Positions 1 to 12,000 of a stretch of 64,000 nt of DNA are shown piece by piece. The stretch spans positions 94,501 through 158,500 of the forward strand of contig CATNEN010000015.1 in assembly GCA_950097015.1 (NCBI GenBank). The letters are read 5' to 3'. The notes beneath the pieces are model-generated. The model had not been told where the DNA came from and did no database searches. It saw only the letters and a program-made list of their open reading frames with translations. The DNA is from Macrostomum hystrix (Eukaryota; Platyhelminthes; Macrostomidae). The translations under genes and the position numbers were made by a program. Within the stretch, counting starts at the first letter, position 1. Each line of letters starts with the position of its first letter.

Positions 1-345
1 ATACTATATCCTTGATAAATCATGCTATCCTCAATTCTGTCTCATACTATATCCTTGATATATCATGCTATCCTCAATACTGTCTCATACTATATCCTTG
101 ATAAATCATGCTATCCTCAATTCTGTCTCATACTATATCCTTGATAAATCATGCTATCATCAATTCTGTCTCATACTATATCCTTGATAAATCATGCTAT
201 CCTCAATTCTGTCTCATACTATATCCTTGATATATCATGTTATCCTCAATTCTGTCTCATACTATATCCTTGATAAATCATGCTATCCTCAATACTGTCT
301 CATACTATATCCTTGATATATCATGCTATCATCAATTCTGTCTCA
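1..345. repeat. 43-bp minisatellite (about 8 copies)
   Basis: An AT-rich unit of about 43 bp, starting atactatatccttgat, is repeated head to tail about eight times from the window edge and decays near 345. Copies differ by single bases (ataaatc/atatatc, cctc/catc). The array is cut by the window start, so its true length is unknown. Confidence 0.93.
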
Positions 346-1844
346 TACTATATCTTTTATATATAATGTTTTTCCTTAATATACAATGCTAACAAAGCTA
401 GCAAAATCAAGTTTCAGTTTTTCAAATAATTTCTCTGTTAATTTTTTATTTAATTTTCTATTTTCTATTCTGTAAAATACATAACATTTCTTTAATTTTG
501 GAGAAACATTTCCCCCATACTTAAAACATGATTTACACACAACAGACACAAAAAGTGTTCAGAAATTTACTTCATGAATTTTTTGCTTCATCAAAGATTT
601 GAACTCAGCTCAATGAAATTTATGCTAGCCTATACTAGCCCTAAGTTTCCTAACAATGAGGCTGTTCTGCTAATTGATTTGAGTCAACAAAACTGCCTTT
701 CAAATTAGAAAATCTCTGCCAAGTGTAACAATTTAAATTGTGTATTTAAGCATGCACATTCTATCACTTATAGTTAAAACTGTATACATTTTTACAAATC
801 GAAACAAATCACTCAGTTATCTGGCCAAGGCAAATATAGTACACAACTCAGACTCAGCCTGCCCAGTACTAACACATGCATAGGTGGGAAAATCACTAAT
901 GCAATCAATTAAAATTGGCAGCATTTGGCCTATCTTAAAAAATAGCTGCAAAGAGATTATTTTCAAAGCATTTAACCAACTTAAAACTTTTTGGCACAGA
1001 TTCCCACAATCTCACAAGAATTTCTTATGAAATGAAGCAAGTTGGTTCAGGCATTCAGGATTTAGACTGAAATACTGAGTCAGACAGTCCTTTGAGATTT
1101 AGTATAGTGGGAAAGGAAGACACGGGAGAGCTAAGACATGGGAAAGAGAAGACCAAGGAGAGATGAGAGACATGGGAGACAGGGGAAAGATGAAAGAGGA
1201 TACTTCAGGTGTTGGAAGGGGCAACAGGCTGGATTTTTAAGCTCTAGGGTTATATCTGGCCTGCAGGCTGTAGTTTGCTGACTGTTGGGTATATATAATT
1301 GTCAAGAGCAAAAGTGAATTTTTTTGTTGTGCAGATAGCACTTTAGCAGTAAGCAGTTAATCAACTACAGTTAGCAGCTCACTATCAAAGTGTCTCAAGC
1401 CATCGACATCAATGCCTTCATTGCAATTTGGCCTAGACCCTGGGCCCTTGCCCACTGCAGCAGCTAAGGAAAGGAAAAGAGATAAACAAAAGTGGGGAAA
1501 GTACCATATGTGTCTGAGCCTCAGACACATTTTCTGACTCTGAGGCTCTGACTCAGAGCTTCTCTATGTGGTGATTTTGCTAGTTGGTAGCCCTAGGTTA
1601 GTGTGGCTGATGGATGAGGCAATGAGGGTCCACTAGTAGTATGTACAACTAACTCTGACTGGACAAATATATTAGCCATGATAACCAGCAAGTAAGAAAG
1701 TGGAAAAAAACTGGCATCAAGCCAATACAGTTAAACTTGAAATTGAACATTAAACAATTAGCCCATTAGCATTAGAAAATTGCAACTTAAATTCAAAAGG
1801 AATATGTCAAAAGTTTTATAAAGTCAAAAGCTTGGTTCCAAGTA
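346..1844. other. AT-rich intergenic DNA, no gene seen
   Basis: I see no open frame with coding character here. A 19-bp palindrome at about 1509-1527 (gtgtctgag-cc-tcagacac) and a purine-rich stretch at 1100-1200 are the only local structures. Confidence 0.6.
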
Positions 1845-2647
1845 CGAGAGGTGTTGCAAAAGTTTCTGGACTAATGCTAATCCTAGTGACAATTTGTGTT
1901 TGATTTGGCTAAAAATTGATGTCTATGGTATTCAGTCATAGAAAAGACTTCGTAAAATTTTATGCAGCTTAATCAACCACAGCATACATGAGGGCCAAAA
2001 TAGGTTGCAACCCTTTGAAGCTGTTGACACAATTTTTCACAAACCAAAAGTGAGTGAAAATGAGTCGACCAAAGAATCTATCAGAGTTTGGGTCTAAGGA
2101 AAGCCAGCGCCACTTTATCATGGCATGCCAACAACAGGGTCAAAACAGCCAATTTCTGATTTCCACAGATTTTTGCTGATTTCCACCTCTTTTGCATTTG
2201 TCTTCTTTTGGAAGATCTTTTGAAGATACCAATGTGGGGCGAGATCTTCACAACGTGCGAGGTCATCAAAGCAGCCAACAAGTCTCTACATCAGTTTGAT
2301 GCCAGCTTCTGGGGGTCAGGCTTTGACAAGCTGATTGAGCACTACCGAAAATGCATCTCCGTAAATGGCAAATACGTGGAGCAAGCCAGCAATCAACCTG
2401 TGGATGCATCCGGCGATAGAAGCAACAGTGACAGTGATTGGTAGCTGTAACTCAGAAATTGTATTTCATGACTATTAATAATCTAGTGTACAATCGGTTA
2501 TTAACTTTTGACCATCAACTCCAAACTTTCAGAAACTTTATATTATAAAATACAGTTGCCTGTTTGTCTGTTTAAATTTTTTGTTGAATCAGACTAAAAT
2601 TATCACTATGACGAGCATTAATCCAGAAACTTTTGCAACACCCCTCG
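1845..2647 (+). mobile_element. Internally deleted mariner/Tc1-type element with TIRs and TA target sites
   Basis: Terminal inverted repeats of about 60 bp begin CGAGAGGTGTTGCAAAAG on the left, and the reverse complement of the right end reads CGAGGGGTGTTGCAAAAG. Both ends are flanked by TA (1843-1844 and 2648-2649), the target of the IS630-Tc1-mariner superfamily. At 803 bp it is shorter than a typical 1.3-kb mariner, so part of the transposase is missing. The surviving frame at 2208-2444 is the transposase C-terminus. Ends and target site are visible directly; the superfamily call is from family knowledge. Confidence 0.88.
2208..2444 (+). pseudogene. Mariner transposase C-terminal remnant
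   Basis: A 78-codon open frame ends with the pattern typical of mariner transposase C-termini: a conserved F, then L..H..KCI...G.Y. (LIEHYRKCISVNGKYVEQ). The N-terminal helix-turn-helix and the DDD catalytic core are not present in a continuous frame upstream within the element, so it cannot encode an active enzyme. It sits between the two inverted repeats in the expected orientation. Confidence 0.75.
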
Positions 2648-2649
2648 TA

Positions 2650-5250
2650 CAATGACACTAATTTGTCTGCTTTTCATGCCACATTGTCGGAGCCTCCTAC
2701 TGCACATTTTAGTATAGGCTGTGCAAAAAATGAGCAACTCAATCAAGTGAAACTGCAACAAGCCAATATTCAATTACACATTTGGCAATAGACTATTTCC
2801 TATCAATTACAAGCACTACAGCCCAAATGTTTTTTAATAAACCTAGAAATACACAAGAAGACAATGGAGGGCACACAGGTATCAGCATGTCCATTAATGA
2901 AGCATGTCAGCATGAATGAAGGGCATGTCCAAGGCCCTGTTTGACCATACATGTGCAACCTCCCAAATCTTAGCCGGCCGTGCGACTTAGTTTTTGCTCT
3001 CATTTGCGACTTAGTTCATTTCATTGCTCTATTTACGACTTAGTTTGCTCTCATTTGCTCTCTTTTTCTCTCCCCTTTTTCCTTTTCTTCACGCTTTCCT
3101 TTTTTGTCCCTTGGTCCCCCCTTTGATTTTTTTGCGCTTGGTCAATTGGTTTTTGCGACTTACCTTGCTTGGCCCTCGTTTCACCCGGCCGGTTCGGCCG
3201 GGTCGGCCGGGTGTTGCGCATGTATGTGTTTGACACCTACTTGGATAAATTTCTGTGGCACTGCTATAAACCAACTATACCAGCACAATACATCTGGCAC
3301 TGGCAGCATTCTTTCTTGGTAGCACATTACTATGCTATCTTATCCACTACAATAGACAAATTTAGTTTTTTATACTGCCACTAAGATTATTGCAAAAGGC
3401 ACCCCTTTATTTTGCTTTAGAGAGCATATTTTGCTAGCAGCCAGTTGAAATTAGGTGTGGTGGTGCAAGGCAGATGCTTAATGTGTAATATGATAATATA
3501 ATGTTAGCACATTCAATATTCTATTATCAGAAAGCAAAAACATAATGGATGCAAACTGCTAAACACAAAATTTCTACAAAAAACATTTGGAGTGGCATAC
3601 TGCTTCTGAAAATAGCAGCTAGAATTTTTGGCTTACTTGGACATTGAATATATATACACATGTTACATCTGCAACTGCGCATTTATAAAATTGTACCTGT
3701 GTGTGATAGCTCAATATTGTCCAAGAAATGTATACCATAGAAAAATGCTGATTTGTTCTATCTCTACTAAACATGCATAGGATTACCAGAGAATGTCACT
3801 CTTAATCTTGAAAATGCTAATTATAGACAACCTCCTAATTGTTTAAAGGCACTATGAACCATGAATTTTTACAATTTTTTTGGCAACCTAACATGCATTT
3901 TAATGCCAGATCAAGGGCTTTTAAGTGTTTAAAAATGAATCATGGTTGGTGCCATACAATGTTAAAATGAAATAAATTTTTTAATAAAACAAGTAGGGCC
4001 TACATTTACAACATAGCTAAAATGCCAAAAGTCCAAACCCTATATATATACTATACTAAATAAAATTACACTCAGTCCAAAATAAATACCAGACCATCTA
4101 GTGATGAAATAACTGGATAAGCATACTTTTCAGTAGAATTAAATACTTAGAATTTGAGGATCAAATAATTTGGTGTGTAGCTTTATATTTATAGAACAAT
4201 CGTTTTTGGCACGACTGTAAGTAGCAGCACAGTGTAAGTATTATTGAATTATTTAAATTTAAAAGAATACTAGCAAATAGATTTTATTTGCTAACAAATG
4301 TAAATATTATATAAAATACATCATACATTCGCAGTACAAACGATTGATATATCGGTGATTGATGTATCATTTTTGTCGGTTAAATCTTGAAGGTATGATT
4401 TCAATGATTCATGTCACGTGTCTCAAGCGACGATAAAAAACGTGTTTGGTTTAAAAAACTTTTAACGGTTTTAATATGAAACGTAAAAAATCTATTTGAC
4501 CTGGTATAACAAAACATATCAGTTTCTTCTAGTATGTTTTTTTATTTAATAAACTAGTAGGAAAGAAGCGGAAAAAAACAAAAAAACAATTTTTTTTTCT
4601 AAATACGCGTTTTTAAAATATATTTTAGGGGTTCCTGGCGCTATTTCGACGTACACAGGAAGTAGGAAATTTTTAATTATGTCGTGCTTCTATTACAATC
4701 AGTGGTAAGCAGAAAAATATCTGTTTGATAACATTTTCCTCACCAATAAAATACACTTATGAAGTAACAATATTTCTAAATATTTCGCTGCAAGACTAAA
4801 GTTTAGGTTTTGTACTCTACTGTTTCTGTCCTTCCAAAAGAAATCTAAAAAATATGTTTTCTGTTTGCCAGCTCTTTGGTATTCAAAATGTATACTAGAG
4901 AGCTTATTCGCTATACTAAAATATACTACATTTATTCAAACGATAAAACCACATATTGACATTTAAGCCTGTTTTACCCATTTTGTGTCAAATTGTTGTC
5001 GTTAGTTGTGAGATAGGCGTTGTCTATTTAGCTTGAAGCTTTTTTTATGTAAAAGTATACCGTTTTGCATTTAATGCACAAACTTTTTCAATGTATTGAT
5101 CCATTTTTTTATTGTTTTTATTTGTTTATGTATTTATGTATCTATTTGATTGACAAGTACCATTAATAAAATATTTGTGCGAATTGGCTAGAAATTGGCA
5201 AGACTAGATAATACCCAAGTTCAATTGAACCCCGCGCTCAGTTGTGGTGG
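2650..5250. other. AT-rich intergenic DNA with a GC-rich palindrome
   Basis: No convincing gene. At 3005-3170 there is a pyrimidine-rich tract with repeated gcgacttag words. Directly after it, at about 3181-3212, is a GC palindrome (ACCCGGCCG-GTT-CGGCCGGGT). The rest is AT-rich with short homopolymers. Confidence 0.55.
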
Positions 5251-5253
5251 AGG

Positions 5254-5339
5254 TAAGTCTTATAACATATTGTTCCAGACACTCCAGCAGCGTGCATGTT
5301 GCAGCTCAGTTAGCTAAGCATCTCCATTCCACATTGCAG
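5254..5339 (+). other. Probable 5'UTR intron of the claudin-like gene
   Basis: A consensus donor (gaggtaagt) at 5254 and a pyrimidine-preceded acceptor (cattgcag) ending at 5339 flank an 86-bp segment just upstream of the start codon at 5363. A nearer acceptor (catgttgcag, ending about 5304) is also possible. This is inferred from splice consensus only. Confidence 0.5.
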
Positions 5340-5362
5340 CTGTAACTCAAGCATCGCTAGCT

Positions 5363-6139
5363 ATGCAGCAACTGCAGAATTTCGGGGCCCGTCTGCCCCG
5401 AGACCTGGCCTTCCGCTCCGCGCTGGTGTGCACTCCGGTCGCATGCATCCTGTATTTCGTGGCCTTCGTGACGCCCAACTGGATCGAGCTGAAGCCGGAG
5501 ATGCAGAGCTCCTTCCTTCGGCTGGGCCTGTGGATGGCCTGCTTCAACGGCTACGTGCATCCTGAGGACTATGTGTCCAAGGCCTACTATGGCTGCTGGT
5601 ACATCTACTATCCCGAGTACTACTACATCCGCAGCTGGCTCAACCCGCCGTGGTTCTACGCCGTCCAGCTGCTGTCCATCCTGAGCCTGATCTTCCTCAT
5701 CCTGGCCACCGTGATCATCAGCCGCCTGGCCTGCCACCGCTACCTGGCAAAGCGGCGCATCGAGGAGCTTCCCAGCAACCTGAAGCAGCTGAAGCTGTGC
5801 GGCGTGATGCACCTGCTGTCCAGCTGCGCCATCCTCATCCAGATCATCTTCGTGGGCCTGGAGAGCCTGGACAGGCGCTGGATGCCGCGGCCAGACTACA
5901 ACCGACTCGGCTTCTCCTACGCCTGCGCCTGCTTCGCCAGCTTCGCCAGCTTCTTCGCCCTGGCCTTCATCGTCATCCGCTTCGTTGGCAAGTCGGAGGA
6001 GGAACTGATCTTCGCGGAGCAGCAGCAGCTCATTGAGCCGGACAACGCGGAGCTGGACAAGCCGTCTGGGGCCACCGGCACGGAGAAGAAGTTCAGCATG
6101 CCTCGCCTGGCCGCCGCGCCTGACGACAGTCTGGTGTAG
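5363..6139 (+). CDS. Claudin-like four-transmembrane protein
   Basis: A single-exon frame of 258 codons. The protein has a short N-terminus, TM1 at about residues 15-40 ending in PNW, a first extracellular loop with the claudin-family signature (W, then GLWMAC, then a second Cys in YYGCW), and three further hydrophobic segments at about 95-120, 145-170 and 192-215. A charged cytoplasmic tail follows. This is the PMP22/claudin/EMP fold; members act at epithelial junctions or as membrane adaptors. Length (about 200-260 residues for the family) and topology fit. The GC-rich codon usage matches the other real genes here. Which invertebrate claudin subfamily it belongs to cannot be decided by eye. 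An upstream intron seems to lie in the 5'UTR. Confidence 0.85.
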   Translation: MQQLQNFGARLPRDLAFRSALVCTPVACILYFVAFVTPNWIELKPEMQSSFLRLGLWMACFNGYVHPEDYVSKAYYGCWYIYYPEYYYIRSWLNPPWFYAVQLLSILSLIFLILATVIISRLACHRYLAKRRIEELPSNLKQLKLCGVMHLLSSCAILIQIIFVGLESLDRRWMPRPDYNRLGFSYACACFASFASFFALAFIVIRFVGKSEEELIFAEQQQLIEPDNAELDKPSGATGTEKKFSMPRLAAAPDDSLV

Positions 6140-7684
6140 ACCTCGCCTACAGAATGCCGCCTGGGTCTCAGCAAATCGGTGCAGTTTGGATGACAGCTTT
6201 GGATTCCTATTAACAGTTGAAGTACCGCGCTATTTCCCCTGGGGAAAGAACTCGGGGGGTATTTCAAATCCCACTGCCTGCTTCCCGATAGCTCCCAAAC
6301 CGAATGACCGACTTTTGTGTGAAAGTGCAGCATATGAGTCACCGACTTTTGTGTGAAAAACCACCATATGGGTCAAAGTTTTCCGCCATTTACGATGAAA
6401 TAGCTTTCAAAGCCGTCCGACGTCAGCATCGTCAAGATAATCGGCGATTCTTGTTGGAGACAAGGACAGATGACATTGCTCTGTGCAAACCTCTATAGCG
6501 AGTCCATATTGGTTGAGAATTGAAAAATTAGCAATTGGATCAATCCAATATAGGCAACAATGATTACCGACATGGTTACATGATGCAATTTTGTGAGCAG
6601 AAAAATATGCCTATATTGGTGGTTTTTTCCACAAGACACCCCTACGAGAATCGTTGAAAATCTTGACGATGCCGATGTTTTGTGATTCTGGAAGTTGTTT
6701 CGTCGGATAGAGTGGAAAATTCAGCCAGAGTTCTGGATTTTCATGTCGATTTGTTGAGTATTTTAGGAGATACAAAAAAGAAGAAAATGTGGGCATTTTA
6801 AACTCCCCCGTGGTGTTTCTACTGTTAAATATGGATTTGTACTCGCACTGTCACTCACCATCACTGGCGCTGGTTGCAGGAAGTTGGGTTATTAAGGTGC
6901 TCAAAACAATTTCGTATTTTTCGGGCATGACATTCCTTGTATAAAGTGTGACCGCTTGTACCTTTTAATTTTTATTGTTGTAAATTAGTTTTACTGAGAG
7001 CTGCCAGCCAATCAACTCGAGCTGCTCACAATCTCTGCGCTCTCTGCGCTGCTCTGCCTTCACCGGCAGCCCAAGGAGCTCCATGTAATCTCATCTCATT
7101 ATCTTTGCTTACCAAATTCTACCTTGATGTACCTAACACTCATTGCTAGCGCTTCCAGGCCGTTTTTATGTCCAGTGGTCCAACACCTTGACTGTCGAGT
7201 AGTTTTTGCTACTTAATACTATTTCGGCTATTTAAATAACCTTTTTATGTGCTAGTAGCGTATTTAGGACTTGTTTTATCGGTTTTTACTCAGTTCTTTT
7301 GTTGATGTTACGTTAACTGATTTCATGGTTTAACATTTTCTCTTTTCCGAGTTACATTCCACTGTCGATGCTTATTAATGTACGTACTTCCATTCGTGCT
7401 GTCGTGTCTTCCCGCCTGCAGTCCTGCTGATCCCCTGACTGGGCGGACCTGTCCTGCATTGGTGCGCGATTCCGAACGAACAAAAACTCTGCTGTGCCTT
7501 CGGGCCCCCAGCAGCAGCATGTAAACTACCGGCTTCTCGTTTCTAGGCTCATTAATAAACTGCGTGCCACTTACTATCGTACTTACAGCTGCCTCATTGT
7601 TTATCCACTCACTCCAGTGGCCGCGATTCCTTATTGACTTAAGTGGTCGAAATCGAGGAGTGATTTTCGCTTTTGTTTTTTGGT
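6140..7684. other. Intergenic DNA downstream of the claudin-like gene
   Basis: The first part (6221-6722) is a copy of a dispersed repeat found again at 37906-38366. From 6723 to 7684 I see no gene. A polyadenylation-like AATAAA lies near 7553 but has no visible gene attached. Confidence 0.5.
6221..6722 (+). repeat. Dispersed repeat, copy 1
   Basis: Several blocks match 37906-38366 in the same order and orientation, for example gatagctcccaaaccgaa and aatcttgacgatgccgatg, with indels between blocks. No coding frame runs through it and no terminal repeat is clear. It is probably an old nonautonomous interspersed element. Confidence 0.7.
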
Positions 7685-7699
7685 CCTTTTTGGAAAATC

Positions 7700-8225
7700 A
7701 TGTCAGGTCAAGTGATCATGTCAGGTCACAGATCATGTCAAGTGATCATGTCAGGTCACAGATCATGTCAAGTGATCATGTCAGGTCACAGATCATGTCA
7801 AGTGATCATGTCAGGTCACAGATCATGTCAAGTGATCATGTCAGGTCACAGATCATGTCAAGTGATCATGTCAGGTCACAGATCATGTCAAGTGATCATG
7901 TCAGGTCACAGATCATGTCAAGTGATCATGTCAGGTCACAGATCATGTCAAGTGATCATGTCAGGTCACAGATCATGTCAAGTGATCATGTCAGGTCACA
8001 GATCATGTCAAGTGATCATGTCAGGTCACAGATCATGTCAAGTGATCATGTCAGGTCACAGATCATGTCAAGTGATCATGTCAGGTCACAGATCATGTCA
8101 AGTGATCATGTCAGGTCACAGATCATGTCAAGTGATCATGTCAGGTCACAGATCATGTCAAGTGATCATGTCAGGTCACAGATCATGTCAAGTGATCATG
8201 TCAGGTCACAGATCATGTCAAGTCA
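7700..8225. repeat. 30-bp minisatellite (about 17 copies)
   Basis: The unit aagtgatcatgtcaggtcac plus agatcatgtc is repeated essentially without variation. It holds two GATC-centred words. Because 30 is a multiple of three, it stays open in more than one frame and yields artificial 300-codon frames, which I do not regard as genes. Confidence 0.97.
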
Positions 8226-8490
8226 CAGATCATGTCAAGTCACAGATCATGTCAAGTCACAGATCACAGATGTCAGGTCACAGATCATGTCAGGTCACAG
8301 ATCATGTCAAGTCACAGATCATGTCAAGTCACAGATCATGTCAAGTCACAGATCATGTCAAGTCACAGATCATGTCAAGTCACAGATCATGTCAAGTCAC
8401 AGATCATGTCAAGTCACAGATCATGTCAAGTCACAGATCATGTCAAGTCACAGATCATGTCAGGTCACAGATCATGTCAAGTCAGAGATC
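8226..8490. repeat. 17-bp minisatellite derived from the 30-bp array
   Basis: Immediately after the 30-bp array the period drops to 17 bp (tcacagatcatgtcaag, about 15 copies). The unit is a subset of the 30-bp repeat, so the second array probably arose by contraction and re-amplification of the first. Confidence 0.92.
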
Positions 8491-8586
8491 ATGTCGGGCT
8501 ATCGCGCCAAGTAGAGCGCCAATTGCCTACGTCACTGCCAAAGACATTTTCGGACAAACAGCGGGCAAGCTGTGCTTAAAGCAATA

Positions 8587-9020
8587 GAACCGTGATTAAA
8601 ATATAGTGCGTAGGAGCTTTGGTTCTGTTCCAAGTGTAATGTTCTTGGCTCATTTTATTCACGGACTTATAAACTGTGTTGCGCTCCTGTGCAATGCGCA
8701 TAGCAATCGACTATTTAGCTATCGATAATTTAGTGCGATTCGTGCTCAAAGGACCACTAGAAGTAGTAAGTAGAAGTCTATTAAGTGTTCGTAGCGTCTA
8801 CTCGAAATTAAATTTCACTGCAAAGCTTAGGTGAATGTGCAAAGTTAGTTCTTTGGTATCAAATAATATGTTCAAGTTGTTTCTGTGTAAGAGCTAGGAA
8901 TATTCAAAACATCTGGTTGAAGGGTGTGCAAGGTAAAGAACAAAGGTCCGCACAGTTAGACTTCCTGCAAGAAATTCCCCGAATCCAAGACTGAGTCAAT
9001 GCGAGGCCTGTACCAGCCTG
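8587..9020. other. Intergenic / 3' flank of iGluR gene A
   Basis: No coding signal. It lies directly downstream of the stop codon of the minus-strand gene A and presumably contains its 3'UTR; no clear polyadenylation signal was identified. Confidence 0.5.
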
Positions 9021-12000
9021 TCAGAAACCCGGCATGTCCAACGGATTCTTTCCCAGCTTGAACACCCACAGCAGCTCGAAGGCGAGTATGACAACACCGC
9101 ACATGTAGAGGCCGAGGCTGATGATGTAGGCTCCGCCAACGCCCTCCAGCGTGATGGCCGCCGCCTCCGCAGCTGCTGAGCTGCCGCCGCAATCGTTTGT
9201 CTGCGGAATGAACTTGCGCGTCACAACGTCCACGATGCCACTCTCCTTGGCTCGCTGCAGGCTTTGGCATGGAAGGTCAGGGGTGATGAGCACTGAGCCA
9301 GAGAGTGAGCTGGTGTGTTTCTATTGAATTTTCTCGCTTGTTGTTTGATTATTCATATTGTTTTCTGCTGCGCAGTCTAAGCTGCTTTGAAAGCGAAACG
9401 CTACAGCTTACTGAACGAATACTGTAGCTAGTGTAAGACTCTCACTGATGGAAGTAATTTATCCGCATTCGCGTTCTGAATATTCCTGTTTCCTTTTGGC
9501 ATAGAGCTACCGATGTCTCATGGCCAGAGATATGCAACCCTGCTTTACTGTGGGATAAATAAAACTGGTCACTGGCCTTTAACTTCTTACAGCGCATCGA
9601 AGGCAGGTAAGTAGTAAGCGTCCTTAGGAAAAGTCATCGCAAGGAAGTAGAAGTTGAAGAAGCCTTTGGCCTGATACACCTGGCTGCAGTACGTGCTGGC
9701 GTAGTATGAGTTGGTGCTGAGGTCCAGGATGCCCACAAGGTACGGGTCGGCATCGGGCTTCAAAAGCTGCATGCGGATGGGGAGACGCAAACAGTTTGTT
9801 GCTGAAACTTCGAGTCAAAACAAAGCTTCTTTTTGTTCATTTTTACCCTTGATAGCAGGACAGCAAACAACGCAACTAAAACCTGACACTACGCTCGTAT
9901 TAAATCAATTAATGCTTCTTGATAAGGATATTCTTCATGCTAAATACTCGAGTCCAGGGATTGTCCGACAGCTGAGAACAGCTTTTGAACATTTAAGCTA
10001 CATTTTGCTGCAATGAGCTCACCGATTCGGCGCAGGTTGTCACCGTGTCCACCAGCACCATCTGGTTTCGCAGCATTGCCAGTGGCCCGTCGGTTGCTAG
10101 CCGAATCGCAGCGTGAATATTCGTACCCTCTGCGACCAGCGCCTTGTAGTGCGGCATGGCGACCAGGTCATCAACGCTCTGGATCGGGTACCTGGCCACG
10201 GTCACTGCCAGCTTGGCAGTCAGGTCACCTGAGGGCGGATTCAGGAGCCATCAGATAGCGCAGAACATAATGTACATAAGACCAGTCGGTGCGTAGAGCA
10301 GGCGCAAATTCTAAGCATCAGACAGCCGTCTCTTCGCCGACAAATTTCAGCATTAAATAACAGCTGAAAAAATCTGGAACAGCCGCTCAGTCGATCGTGC
10401 TTATCTGTGTAGGCGCCGAAGATAATGACGGTGGATCGTGCTTACCTGTGTAGGTGCCGAAGATAATGACGGTGAGCATCCACCAGAAGGCCAGGACAGT
10501 GCGGGGGCTCATGGCAAACGGGTAGAAGTCCTGGCCCTGCTGCAGGAAGCTGCCAACTGCGGACCAGATGTACTCCTTCAGCCAGATCTCGTCAGAGAAT
10601 GCGTACCGCAAGCTGAGATTCCAGGCCGAGAACGGACTGAACCTGGCGAAGGCGTAGAGGATCAGTGGAACCAGCAGGAACATGGCCACAATGAGAAGCC
10701 AGGAGTCCCAGGAGAGCGGCGAGAACACGTTCCACAGCTTGGACTCAGTGGGTGGCCTCTTAACCAGAATTGCATTGGCGGAGAACTGGAACTCGGACGA
10801 GTAGTCGATCACTTTGTAGCGGATGTTCGTAACGGCAAACATCATGGCCAAGTCCGCTTCCTGGTGGAAATTTTGTTGAGGCTATTTTCTAAGCCAGCGT
10901 TGCTGATTTCAAAGATAAGCATCGCTACACCTGAAGCCTTACCCCCTTCTGAAGCATGCCGATGCAGCCAGTGAAATAAGGTGAGCCCTCCACAGGTGCT
11001 CCGAATTGTATGTCCGGCGGAGAGAATATGTCGTAACTGCAGGTTACAAAAATTTATTTGTGCTTTTTACAGCATAGGTCGAGAACAAAAATCGATCACG
11101 TGACAAAGCCATTCAGGGAAAAGCCGAGTCTTAAAATCAGAAGGTCGTTAAGAAGAAGATGTCGCACCGCTCACCTGAAGTTCAGGTGTCTGGTGAAGTA
11201 GGCGAGCATGTCTATTGAATGGCCGGATGCCTTGCCGAAGGTGTAGTTCGAGTAACTAATGTAGGGCGGGAACTGGCACGTGGAAATTCGGAAATGTGAG
11301 AGCAACTGAGAAGCGTTTGACTGCAAGCGCATTGTCGTTCATTAAAAGCTTGTGACGACACTGGCAACTTAATTTTTTTTACTGTTATGAACGCCAGGAG
11401 GCGAAGCATTGTTGCAGCAAAACAAGTAAGCAAAAGCATGCAAATGACGCCGAGTTCTCACAGGAGGAGCGCAGACACGCAGCCGGGCGCCCTTGAAGTC
11501 CACGAAGCTGTTTGGAAAGAGCAGCGGTTGCTCCTTGTATTTGAAGGTCACCGACAGGCTGCCGTTGTCGATGCTAAAGAGGCCAGTTGGTGCGAACTTG
11601 GCTTTGCTATTCAAGCCGATGTTTAGGAGTCCCACCGTCTCCAAATAGGCGCCGCTGGGTCGCACTGCGCTGCCACTATCAGATCTGGATCGCAGCTTGA
11701 AAGTTTCCAAGGAACAGTTGCTCAATGTGGCTTTTACTGAGAGCACGACCTTAAAGAATTATTCCTTGAAAAAGATAACTTTTCTTACGAAACTGAAGCT
11801 CAGTTGTAAATTTTGTAAACTAAACGCGGACAAATTCATGAAAGTCCTGCCTAAGTATTTTAATTGAATCGAAGCATGTCTTTATCTTCTGAATCGAAGC
11901 TAATCTTTATCTTCCGAAACAACTCAAATCAAGAGTATTTTGAGAAAAAGAAACTGAACCTGCTGAAAGCGAAGCTGAATTGTCAGGGCAGATCCAGCAG

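Noticed and set aside
7564-8587. Open frames of more than 300 codons with SSDHVRSQIM-type repeats
   Set aside because: They follow entirely from a 30-bp stop-free minisatellite; the flanks have no coding signal.
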